DNA of 18,924 nucleotides from a bacterium (GTDB taxonomy: Bacteria; Bdellovibrionota_C; UBA2361; SZUA-149). The notes under the pieces are model-generated. The model ran no database searches, was not told where the DNA came from, and saw only the letters and a list, made by a program, of their open reading frames with translations. The stretch covers positions 1-18,924 of the forward strand of contig QIGM01000470.1 of assembly GCA_003230795.1 (NCBI GenBank). The letters are read 5' to 3'. Position 1 is the stretch's first letter, and each line of letters opens with the position of its first letter. Both the position numbers and the translations under genes were made by a program. Positions 8,824 to 15,713 of this stretch are shown here, piece after piece.

Positions 8824-9459
8824 TTGAGCCAGTGTCGCTTGTTTCATTGTATCGGCTCGATTCGAGACCTCGGGGCATGCACTTTGATTAGGTTTTTCAT
8901 TAGCGTATTTTTCTTCGCCTCCTTGTGCGTTGCAGAAGAGAAAGAACTGCCGTTTGATGTTCCGGATGATTATCGGCTGTTGCCTGCGACTGCGCTGCTT
9001 GAGACCTCGCAAGGAGCGATTGAAATAGAATTTTTTAGGCGCGATACACCGATTTCAGTGGCAAATTTTGAGTATCTTGGACGAAAAGGAATACTAAACG
9101 GTACAAGCTTTCATCGCCTCGTTCCAAATTATGTGATTCAGGGTGGTGACCCGACTCATACAGGAAAAGGGGGACCTGGCTGGACCTTACCGTCCGAGAT
9201 TTCGGCAGAGCGAAAGCATCTTCGGGGAAGCCTTGGTTGGGCTCGTTTGCCAGGGGAAGTGAACCCCGAGAGAAGATCAAACGGTAGTCAGTTTTATTTC
9301 ACGCTTACTGAAGCCCCAGGGCTTGATGGTTTCTATACAGTATTTGCGAGAGTAATTCGCGGCTTTGGAAATGTTATGCGATTAAAAGTTGGAGACAAGA
9401 TAAACGCGGTGCGCTTTCCTAAAAAGAATAATAAGCCCTTGAGGAAACGCTCGCCGTAA
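8824..9459 (+). CDS. ppiA: Exported cyclophilin-type peptidyl-prolyl cis-trans isomerase
   Basis: This protein folds proline-containing chains, probably in the periplasm. The 211-aa frame has the cyclophilin core: LETSQGAIEIEFF, SVANFEYL, GTSFHRLVPNYVIQGGDP (the FHR arginine and QGGD of the active site), GSLGWAR, NGSQFYFTL and LDGFYTVFARV. The position of the human Trp121 is not Trp, as in many bacterial forms. A hydrophobic signal sequence, LIRFFISVFFFASLCVA before EEKE, starts only at residue 21, preceded by a polar, Cys-containing stretch that would be unusual in a signal peptide. The TTG at 8824 has an excellent ribosome site. A TTG at 8884 would give a classical short signal peptide but lacks one. 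The vWA gene follows 12 nt after the stop. Confidence 0.88.
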   Translation: MSQCRLFHCIGSIRDLGACTLIRFFISVFFFASLCVAEEKELPFDVPDDYRLLPATALLETSQGAIEIEFFRRDTPISVANFEYLGRKGILNGTSFHRLVPNYVIQGGDPTHTGKGGPGWTLPSEISAERKHLRGSLGWARLPGEVNPERRSNGSQFYFTLTEAPGLDGFYTVFARVIRGFGNVMRLKVGDKINAVRFPKKNNKPLRKRSP

Positions 9460-9471
9460 CGACCTCGACTA

Positions 9472-11907
9472 ATGAATTCGATACTACGTTTTCCATTTCT
9501 TGCTCTCATCGTCGCCGCTACCTATGTGCTTTATCTTGCGCCCGTGCATTCTCCTGTCTTCGGTGAATCAGAAGTCTACGCAGCTGATGATAAACCGAAG
9601 AAGAAAAAAAAGAGGCGAAAGCGTCGAGCAAAGAAGAAGGTAGAAGAAGAGAAGGCGAGCTACATCGACCCTGATGATCCGACGAATGTCGTCGGCGCAG
9701 ACAGCGGTTTTGATCATTCCGATTTTGAAGATAAGGCAGAAGAGATTGGGCAGGGACTTGATGCGATCCTTCTATTAGATGCCTCTCGTAGCATGCAGAG
9801 GACAGATCCCGCACGATTGCGCGACCAAGGTGCGAAGCTCTTTCTACGTTTTCTCTCCGATGAGGATAGAGTTTCAGTAATCCAATTTGCAGAGAACACG
9901 AGCGTTCTCACGCCGCTGACGCCTGCCACTCCGGAAGTTCAACAGAAGCTCGATGATTCAATTGAAGCCGTATCCACCGATGGTAATTTTACCGATCTTT
10001 GGTCACCGATTGTCGCGGCAATGGAACTGATGCGGCAAGAAGGACGGGTCAACAGTAAGAAGGTAGTGATTCTTCTTAGTGACGGGAAAATGGATCCTCA
10101 TCCGCGAACTGGCACCGCCGCCGAACTAACTGCGCGACTTAGAGATTTAGACTTACCTGCGTATAAAGAACAAAAAATCGAACTCTATACGCTTGCTCTC
10201 AGTGATGAAGCGGACCGTAAGCTTTTAGAGGAAATGGCGAAGTCAACGAACGGAATTAGTTGGTACGCTCCCAGTGTTAACAAAATTCATAAAATTTTCT
10301 CAGACCTCTTTCTCACGATTAAGCGGCCTCAAGTTGTGGAGCTCGAAGGAGACGGCTTTGAGGTAGATAGCTCCGTCAACGAAGCGACGTTCTATATTTC
10401 TCGTGAGAACACAGAACAAGTAGTGACGATTATCGATCCCACCGGTAAGGAGTTTGACAATACAAGCTTTCCACCAGGGGTAAAGTGGTATCGAGGAGAT
10501 CTCTTTGACGTAGTCACTATTCGAAATCCACTCCCCGGTCGTTGGGGAATAAAGGGGCTTGAGACTCCCCAAGGTTTCGCAACGCTTCTTACCGAATTAA
10601 AGCTGGAGGTGAATTGGCCGGCGTCTCATCTGAAGATTGGCGATAGTGTGGTGATGATGGTGAGACTTGCCGAGAATGGTGAGTCAATCTCTACGCCCGG
10701 ACTAAAAGGAGTTACCTTTTATTCCTACAAAATCATCAACAGTCGAACCGGTAAGATAGTTTCTCAAGGCAGCTTGAACGACAAGGGGACACACGGCGAC
10801 GCTAAATCCGGTGATGACATCTTCTCCGACATGGTGAAGATCGACAAGGTCGGGGAATATAAAGCCTTGCTCGCCGTAACCGGGCCAACCTTTTCGCGTC
10901 AGCAGCATATCTCGTTTTCCGTCTCTACCAGCGAGATTCTGCTTGAGGTTACTCCCCCAAATGAGTTTACGGGTGATGTCGGAGCGATTCGAGTCGTAGT
11001 CGATAAGAAACTTTCGTCTTTAAAGAAAGCGAAGGTGTTGCTCGTCGCAAAGCCCGCGGAAGCGAAAAGGGCAATTGCAATTCCTTTGAACAAATTTAAG
11101 CGTCCTGATGGCAGTTATGATGTTCCCACCCAAATGCTCGCAGCCGGTCAGTATGAGCTACATGCGCGAATCAAAGGAATTGATCCTAAAACGAGAAAAA
11201 AGGTAGAAATGCAGAGCGATGTTATCACCTTTGAATCGAAAGGTGCGACTGAAGAGCTCGTAATGGACGAAAGCAATGAAGATATCCTCATAGAGGAGCT
11301 AGACCTAGGCGAAGAAGAAGAAGAGGAGCCGGAGTCTAGCGATTTGATTTGGGGTCTGAGTTCCGCGGCGCTTTCAATAGTATGGGCTGGTGGTCTTGGC
11401 TTTTTATACTACCGACGGAAAGGAAAAGATGAGCCTGGAACTTCTGCGGAAGAGCGTGCCGCTTACGAAATACCTACGGAGTATCTCTCGCGTATCGAAG
11501 CGATAAAGAAACAAGTGTCTGAAACAAAACGAGAGCTCAGTGAAGCGGAGTTTCTTCTCTTTGCACCGGCTGCAGAGGCTCTTGGTATTTCTGCGCCTAA
11601 GCAAGCACCTAAGCAAGAAGCGGAGTCTAGTGAAACAGAGGCTCCGAGTGAGGAAGAAGGTGCAGAGGCCGAGGAAGGTGAACAAGCTGCGTCCGAAACT
11701 GAGGCGATTGGCGAAGAAGAGGCTATAAGCGAAGAGGTTGAAGAGGGAGCAGCAGACGAAGCACCTGCCTCAGAAGAGGTGGAAGAGTCTGAGGACGCCG
11801 CAGATGAATCAAGCGAAGCCTCTCCCGATGATTCGGCGGAGGAAGTAGAAGAGTCAGATGCCGAGAGCGAAGAAGAAAGCGATGATGAAAGCGAACCGAA
11901 AGAGTAG
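9472..11907 (+). CDS. Membrane-anchored von Willebrand factor A domain protein with polybasic and acidic regions
   Basis: This 811-aa protein has an N-terminal signal sequence or anchor (about residues 6-23) and a block of almost only lysine and arginine (41-56). A vWA domain follows (about 98-290) with an intact metal site: DASRS (D103, S105, S107), T174 in NFTDL and D204 in LLSDGK. A beta-sandwich region (about 310-600) includes a DKGTHGDAKSGDDIFSD motif like those of Ca-activated or choice-of-anchor Ig-like domains. One membrane helix (626-648) ends in YYRRKGK. The last ~95 residues (about 716-811) are dominated by Glu, Asp and Ser. By the positive-inside rule, vWA should be periplasmic and the acidic tail cytoplasmic. 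The exact function is not recognised. The coiled-coil gene follows 13 nt later. Confidence 0.85.
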   Translation: MNSILRFPFLALIVAATYVLYLAPVHSPVFGESEVYAADDKPKKKKKRRKRRAKKKVEEEKASYIDPDDPTNVVGADSGFDHSDFEDKAEEIGQGLDAILLLDASRSMQRTDPARLRDQGAKLFLRFLSDEDRVSVIQFAENTSVLTPLTPATPEVQQKLDDSIEAVSTDGNFTDLWSPIVAAMELMRQEGRVNSKKVVILLSDGKMDPHPRTGTAAELTARLRDLDLPAYKEQKIELYTLALSDEADRKLLEEMAKSTNGISWYAPSVNKIHKIFSDLFLTIKRPQVVELEGDGFEVDSSVNEATFYISRENTEQVVTIIDPTGKEFDNTSFPPGVKWYRGDLFDVVTIRNPLPGRWGIKGLETPQGFATLLTELKLEVNWPASHLKIGDSVVMMVRLAENGESISTPGLKGVTFYSYKIINSRTGKIVSQGSLNDKGTHGDAKSGDDIFSDMVKIDKVGEYKALLAVTGPTFSRQQHISFSVSTSEILLEVTPPNEFTGDVGAIRVVVDKKLSSLKKAKVLLVAKPAEAKRAIAIPLNKFKRPDGSYDVPTQMLAAGQYELHARIKGIDPKTRKKVEMQSDVITFESKGATEELVMDESNEDILIEELDLGEEEEEEPESSDLIWGLSSAALSIVWAGGLGFLYYRRKGKDEPGTSAEERAAYEIPTEYLSRIEAIKKQVSETKRELSEAEFLLFAPAAEALGISAPKQAPKQEAESSETEAPSEEEGAEAEEGEQAASETEAIGEEEAISEEVEEGAADEAPASEEVEESEDAADESSEASPDDSAEEVEESDAESEEESDDESEPKE

Positions 11908-11920
11908 GGAGGGAATTTAG

Positions 11921-12589
11921 ATGCTTTGGATTATTCTTGTTGCTCTCATTTACTTAGGTGGATTTGTCGGTCTTTATCTTGTTGTTGGCAAGAAAACGCT
12001 AGCCTTGGATAGAGTTCTTGAACACAACATTGAGTCTGTCCAGGCAGAGAAGAAGACCAAGCTTGAGCTTCTTGCGCAGATAGGAGAAGCGGTAAAAGGG
12101 CTGGTCACAAGTGAAGCGATTGAGCAGCTTGATGCTCGTCACGCGCAAACTGAAGAAACGATTCGCGCGGAGCAAGGCCGACTTACCATAACGGAAGCGG
12201 AGCTTGAGGCGATAGACACACGACTTCGAGAGCTTGAGGAGCTTAAGCGAGAGCTCGAAGTTAGTAATATGGATGCGGTAAAAGAGCTTGAAATGCTTCG
12301 CTCTCAAGAGCGCGATATAGCAGCTCAAAACGATGCCATCCGAAATCAAATTAATGCCTCCTTTGAGCAAGTAGATTTGCTTTTGGATCAGCTCAATGAC
12401 TCTGCGGAATCAGTGGAGAGACTCACTGCCGCGAAAACTGAGCTCGTCAACGCTGAGCAAAAATGCGGCTTCTACGAAGAGCAGATATCACTTGTAAACG
12501 GGCAATACATGGCGTTGAAGAAGGCGTATGACGCTCTCGACATTGAGTACGCTCAACTCTACGAGAAGCAGCAACTCGCAGAAGAATAA
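11921..12589 (+). CDS. Unrecognised membrane-anchored coiled-coil protein
   Basis: I do not recognise a family for this 222-aa protein. It has one N-terminal helix (residues 2-22: LWIILVALIYLGGFVGLYLVV) followed by GKK, which favours a cytosolic C-terminus. Residues about 30-218 are almost wholly charged heptad-like sequence rich in Glu, Leu, Lys and Gln with no proline, that is, a long coiled coil. The only Cys is in KCGFYEEQ near residue 187. The start is well supported: GGAGGGA at 11908-11914 is 6 nt before the ATG. The 13-nt gap to the vWA gene implies a shared transcript, and it could bind the cytosolic tail of that protein. Long coiled coils resemble many proteins by composition, so weak database matches should not be trusted. 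Confidence 0.75.
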   Translation: MLWIILVALIYLGGFVGLYLVVGKKTLALDRVLEHNIESVQAEKKTKLELLAQIGEAVKGLVTSEAIEQLDARHAQTEETIRAEQGRLTITEAELEAIDTRLRELEELKRELEVSNMDAVKELEMLRSQERDIAAQNDAIRNQINASFEQVDLLLDQLNDSAESVERLTAAKTELVNAEQKCGFYEEQISLVNGQYMALKKAYDALDIEYAQLYEKQQLAEE

Positions 12590-12601
12590 GCTGAGCACAT
12601 T

Positions 12602-13975
12602 ATGAGCAGTACTCGTCAGTTTAAAGAACTCAAGCATCTCGATCATACCCATCTGTGGCATCCTTTTACCCAGCACCGTGACTGGTTTGAGGAAGATCCA
12701 CTCATTATAGAGCGTGCGAATGAGTTCGAGCTTATCGATGTAGATGGTCGCAGTTACCTCGACGGAATTTCTTCGCTCTGGTGTAATGTTCACGGACATT
12801 CTGTCCCTGAACTTTTGGAAGTTCTCCACGATCAGGTGGATTCTCTTTGTCACGCAACCCTACTTGGTAGTTCGCATCGGCCTGCTATTGAACTGGCAAA
12901 GGCACTTCGTGGTGTAGTTCCGGAAGGGCTGACTCGGGTATTTTACTCTGATAGCGGTTCTGCTGCCGTCGAAGCCTCGATTCGCATGGTGCTTGAGTGG
13001 TGGCAAAAGAAAGGCACCGCAGCGGCGTCGAAAAAGCATCGCTTACTTTCTCTTGAGAACGCCTATCACGGAGATACTCTCGGTTCAGTTGGTCTTGGTT
13101 ATTTAGAAGCTTTTCATCATTCGCTTCGAAGTAACATTGTCCCTTCGATGAGGATTCCACCCCCACATCTTTTTCGATTTGTTGATGGACTGAGCGAGTC
13201 TGCCGCATGTGAGAAAAGTCTTAAAATCGCACAAGGAGTGCTCGAGAAAGACGGCGACACCATTGCCGGTTTTATTATCGAGCCACTGGTACAGGGAGCT
13301 GCAGGTATATGGACTCACCCGGCTCAATATTTGCGCGAACTAATTCAACTTTGCCGAAAGCATGAGGTCTTAGTTATTGCGGACGAAGTTGCCACTGGCT
13401 TTGGTAAGACTGGGACTCTTTTTGCTATCGAGCAGGCAGAGGTTTCACCGGACATACTTGTCATGGGAAAGGGCTTATCCGCTGGGTATCTGCCAATTTC
13501 GGCAGCGATTGCCACTGAAGAGATTTTTCAAGGCTTTCTTGGTGAGCCAGAGGAGTTGAGGACGTTCTTTTTCGGCCAGACTTTTTCAGGAAACCCTTTA
13601 GCCGCACGAGTTTCTACGAAAAATCTAGAAATGCTCAGTGATCAGAAGATTCTTGGGCAGGTAAATGCTTCGGCAGAGGAGTTGAAGCGCCTCTTGGATG
13701 AGCATATTTCTGGTTTGTTGCACGTGGACGAAATCAGGAGATGTGGGCTGATGGTTGCGATTGAACTTACGGAACATCCTGGTAAGCGTTGTGCATATGC
13801 TGCGAACCAGCGCGTTGGTGCTAAAATTGCGATGGCAGCGCGTGAGCGTGGAGTACTCATCAGGCCTTTGGGTAACTGCATTATACTTATGCCTGCCTTG
13901 ACGATGGATAGCACTCGTCTTGAAAAACTTGTCACAACAAGCGCCGAGTCCATTCGTGACATTACCGAATCCTAA
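12602..13975 (+). CDS. bioA: Adenosylmethionine-8-amino-7-oxononanoate aminotransferase family
   Basis: BioA converts 8-amino-7-oxononanoate (KAPA) to 7,8-diaminononanoate, the penultimate intermediate before dethiobiotin. The 457-aa protein is a full class III PLP aminotransferase. It shows the BioA-typical HPFTQH (20-25), DGISSLWCNVHGHS (56-69), SDSGSAAVEASIRM, a DEVATGFGKTG segment with the PLP-ring aspartate D261, and VMGKGLSAGYLP with Schiff-base lysine K290. FFFGQTFSGNPLAA and the C-terminal RPLGNCIILMPAL are also family features. The SLWCNVHGH segment differs from the tandem-Trp form of E. coli, so whether SAM or lysine is the amino donor is open. The ATG at 12602 has only a weak TGAG site 12 nt after the coiled-coil stop. 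It overlaps bioD. No bioB, bioF or bioC is in the window. Confidence 0.95.
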   Translation: MSSTRQFKELKHLDHTHLWHPFTQHRDWFEEDPLIIERANEFELIDVDGRSYLDGISSLWCNVHGHSVPELLEVLHDQVDSLCHATLLGSSHRPAIELAKALRGVVPEGLTRVFYSDSGSAAVEASIRMVLEWWQKKGTAAASKKHRLLSLENAYHGDTLGSVGLGYLEAFHHSLRSNIVPSMRIPPPHLFRFVDGLSESAACEKSLKIAQGVLEKDGDTIAGFIIEPLVQGAAGIWTHPAQYLRELIQLCRKHEVLVIADEVATGFGKTGTLFAIEQAEVSPDILVMGKGLSAGYLPISAAIATEEIFQGFLGEPEELRTFFFGQTFSGNPLAARVSTKNLEMLSDQKILGQVNASAEELKRLLDEHISGLLHVDEIRRCGLMVAIELTEHPGKRCAYAANQRVGAKIAMAARERGVLIRPLGNCIILMPALTMDSTRLEKLVTTSAESIRDITES

Positions 13976-14726
13976 TATCGTTTTTGTTACGGGCACTGAT
14001 ACGGGTGTCGGAAAAACGGTTGTATCCTGCGCGCTTGCGCAAAGCCTACGAGCTGAGGGAGTTGGGCTAAAGGTGATGAAGCCAGTGGAGACGGGTTGTA
14101 GTGAGCAAGATAATGGCGAACTCCACGCCCAGGATGCTCAACGTCTTTTAGCTAATGCCGAATCACATCAAGCAATCGAAGAGGTTGTACCGTATCGCTA
14201 CCGAACTCCGGTAGCGCCAAATGTTGCGGCTGAAATTGAATCACGACCTATAGACCTGAAACAACTTATCGAGAACATTCAAACGACTGCGAAGTCCTGT
14301 GAATTGCTCATCGTAGAAGGTGCTGGCGGTCTAATGGTTCCTCTAGTCGATGGCTACTCCTTTGCTGATCTATCAAAGGAGCTTGGTGCCTCCACTGTGC
14401 TTGTGATTGGATCTCGACTTGGTTGCATTAATCATTCACTGCTTTCAATTGAGCTACTGCGCTCCAGAGGGATTACGACGTTTGGGTACGCTCTAAGCGA
14501 AGTAAATTCGCAGGGGATGAATGACCTGAGTGAGGGGCCGGCTATCGGAAGTAATCGAGAGACCCTACGGAAAGTTTCTGCCTCATACGGTCTGACGGAG
14601 CTTGCCTACCTACCTTTTCAGTCTGAAATATGGGGTAAAGACGGCCTTACTTGCTCTCAAGCGGTGATCAGCAGCTTCGGAGAGTTTTCCGATGCGATTA
14701 TTGAACATTTCCGTTTGAAACGTTAA
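13956..14726 (+). CDS. bioD: Dethiobiotin synthetase
   Basis: BioD closes the ureido ring of dethiobiotin from diaminononanoate, CO2 and ATP, using the product of BioA encoded just upstream. The P-loop GTDTGVGKT lies near the N-terminus, followed by KVMKPVETGC, a TPVAPNVAAE substrate segment and VEGAGGLMVPL; all are characteristic and intact. The start is uncertain because no ATG is in frame. GTG at 13956 gives a 256-aa protein overlapping bioA by 20 nt, with a weak GAG upstream. TTG at 13920 or 13929 would add 9-12 polar residues and enlarge the overlap. I prefer GTG because homologues begin about seven residues before the first beta strand. The stop is 4 nt before the first repeat element, which probably ends the transcript. 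Confidence 0.93.
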   Translation: MTLPNPNIVFVTGTDTGVGKTVVSCALAQSLRAEGVGLKVMKPVETGCSEQDNGELHAQDAQRLLANAESHQAIEEVVPYRYRTPVAPNVAAEIESRPIDLKQLIENIQTTAKSCELLIVEGAGGLMVPLVDGYSFADLSKELGASTVLVIGSRLGCINHSLLSIELLRSRGITTFGYALSEVNSQGMNDLSEGPAIGSNRETLRKVSASYGLTELAYLPFQSEIWGKDGLTCSQAVISSFGEFSDAIIEHFRLKR

Positions 14727-14729
14727 TGA

Positions 14730-14912
14730 AATAGTCATCTAGAAGAGAAAATCTCGATGGCTTTCGCTGTAGCGGCAATTCTTTGGTTTGAGAAAATCCC
14801 CTGCTCTAGCATCAGCCTTCGGTGGAGAAAACCCTGATCGGGTTTCCCCGTGTTTTGATGACTATTCCCCTATGTCTCCTACCGGAGGGTCCGTTCAGTC
14901 GCCACGGAGGCT
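14730..14912 (+). repeat. Structured repeat, copy 1 (direct orientation)
   Basis: This is the first of three copies of a roughly 180-nt element. Its core is bounded by a 10-bp inverted repeat, AATAGTCATC at 14730-14739 and GATGACTATT at 14857-14866. Inside are a small GAGA-AAA-TCTC hairpin (near 14745-14755) and AAAACCC-TGATC-GGGTTT (14828-14845). A 46-nt tail (14867-14912) contains CTCC-TACC-GGAG (14876-14887) and ends GGAGGCT. The core is about 70% like copy 2 by eye in the middle and nearly identical at the ends. The tail is identical to that of copy 2. It starts 3 nt after the bioD stop. There is no transposase and no convincing target duplication. Confidence 0.85.
14828..14845 (+). terminator. 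Terminator-like hairpin after bioD (in copy 1)
   Basis: AAAACCC, a TGATC loop and GGGTTT form a 6-bp stem. The T-run is short (three) and followed by CCCC, so this copy is a weaker intrinsic terminator than the matching hairpins in copies 2 and 3. Confidence 0.4.
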
Positions 14913-15117
14913 GGATAGTCATCTAGAAGAGAAATTCTCGACGGTTTAGGGTGTAGATGGAAGTACTTTGATTTGAGAAAATTCGCTGCTCTGGCCTCAG
15001 CCTTCAGTGGAAAAAACCCTAATCGGGTTTTTGCAGTGTCTTGATGACTATCCCCTATGTCTCCTACCGGAGGGTCCGTTCAGTCGCCACGGAGGCTCTT
15101 CGGAGGCTCTTCTTTTT
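14913..15117 (+). repeat. Structured repeat, copy 2 (tandem with copy 1)
   Basis: This second direct copy begins 184 nt after copy 1. The terminal stem is 11 bp: GGATAGTCATC at 14913-14923 and GATGACTATCC at 15043-15053. The flanking pair is G-C here where copy 1 has A-T. The internal hairpin is AAAAACCC-TAATC-GGGTTTTT (15012-15032). The tail 15052-15097 is base-for-base the same as 14867-14912 and again contains CTCC-TACC-GGAG (15061-15072). It is followed by an 11-bp tandem duplication, GGAGGCTCTTC at 15091-15101 and 15102-15112, and then TTTTT. The A-rich mirror of that last stretch (AAAAGAAAAGCC) also flanks copy 3, so the element may extend this far. Confidence 0.85.
15012..15032 (+). 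terminator. Probable intrinsic terminator after bioD (in copy 2)
   Basis: An 8-bp stem AAAAACCC / GGGTTTTT with a 5-nt loop TAATC ends in five T residues. The A-run on the other arm would let it act in both directions. It lies about 290 nt after the bioD stop and would insulate bioD from the following gene pair. Confidence 0.55.
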
Positions 15118-15179
15118 AGATTGCTATTGGTGCTAAATACCAACGTGAAGGAACGAAGAATTCATTCTGTGATTACTAT

Positions 15180-15713
15180 ATGATGTTAGGTAGCTTGAAG
15201 CAGTACGTTGAAGAGAAGCATGTCGGAGGTTCACTTCGAGAACGTCTTGAGGCGCTTGGAGTTGATGAGCAAGAGGCGCTTTGCGCGATCCTTGCTCTGA
15301 GTCCCAGCGCAAACACTCTTCAAGAGCTTCTTCGTCTTTCAGTAGAAATTGCTGCTCGCGATGGAGTGTCGCTACACTCCGTACTTTCATCAGAGGAGCT
15401 TCTTGCGATTCTAGAGAGAGAGGGCGTAAATCGAAAAGAGAAACAGAAGCTTTTACGTGCCTTGCTCGAAGAAACTCGCTTTCCTGAGATGAAGAAAATT
15501 CGAGATTCGCTGAGTGCACATCAAGCCCAGCTGCGAAAAGAGTGTGGTCTTCGTCTTTCGCTTCCGGAAGATCTCGAAGGAGACAGTGTCTCTCTTGAGA
15601 TATCTGCGCGCTCTCCAAAGGATTTAGAGCAACTTGCCGCTCGAATCAAACAATTGGCAAAGCACCCCTCTACGAAAGCGGTATTCGATATTCTCGGGGG
15701 TCACTCAAGTTGA
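15180..15713 (+). CDS. Unrecognised 177-aa protein coupled to the radical SAM gene
   Basis: I do not recognise this protein. It has no signal peptide or membrane segment. The first ~115 residues look wholly helical (charged, leucine-rich, with LRERLEALGVDEQEAL and LSSEELLAILEREGV). The last ~60 suggest a small alpha/beta unit with a strand, VSLEISARS, and a helix, LEQLAARIKQLAKHP. It has no Trp and few Cys. Two ATGs (15180 and 15183) are possible; neither has a Shine-Dalgarno at normal spacing, and no other start codon lies between the upstream stop (15117) and 15180. Codon use resembles its neighbours. Its TGA overlaps the TTG start of the radical SAM gene (TTGA, 15710-15713), so the two are probably translated together and may work together. 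Confidence 0.75.
   Translation: MMLGSLKQYVEEKHVGGSLRERLEALGVDEQEALCAILALSPSANTLQELLRLSVEIAARDGVSLHSVLSSEELLAILEREGVNRKEKQKLLRALLEETRFPEMKKIRDSLSAHQAQLRKECGLRLSLPEDLEGDSVSLEISARSPKDLEQLAARIKQLAKHPSTKAVFDILGGHSS

Noticed and set aside
11404..11685. Minus-strand and alternate-frame reading frames across the acidic tail of the vWA gene
   Set aside because: They arise from the GAA/GAG-rich codon runs of the tail and have low-complexity translations.
14730..15053. Reading the repeats as integron attC sites
   Set aside because: No GTTRRRY core, no integrase in the window, and the paired arms do not show the attC bulge pattern.
15091..15117. GGAGGCTCTTC duplication plus TTTTT as an intrinsic terminator
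   Set aside because: The two 11-mers are direct, not inverted, so no stem forms next to the T-run.
15133..15618. 161-codon minus-strand frame opposite the 177-aa gene
   Set aside because: The plus-strand frame is coupled to the radical SAM gene, while the minus-strand frame has no motif or ribosome site and reads as an antisense shadow.
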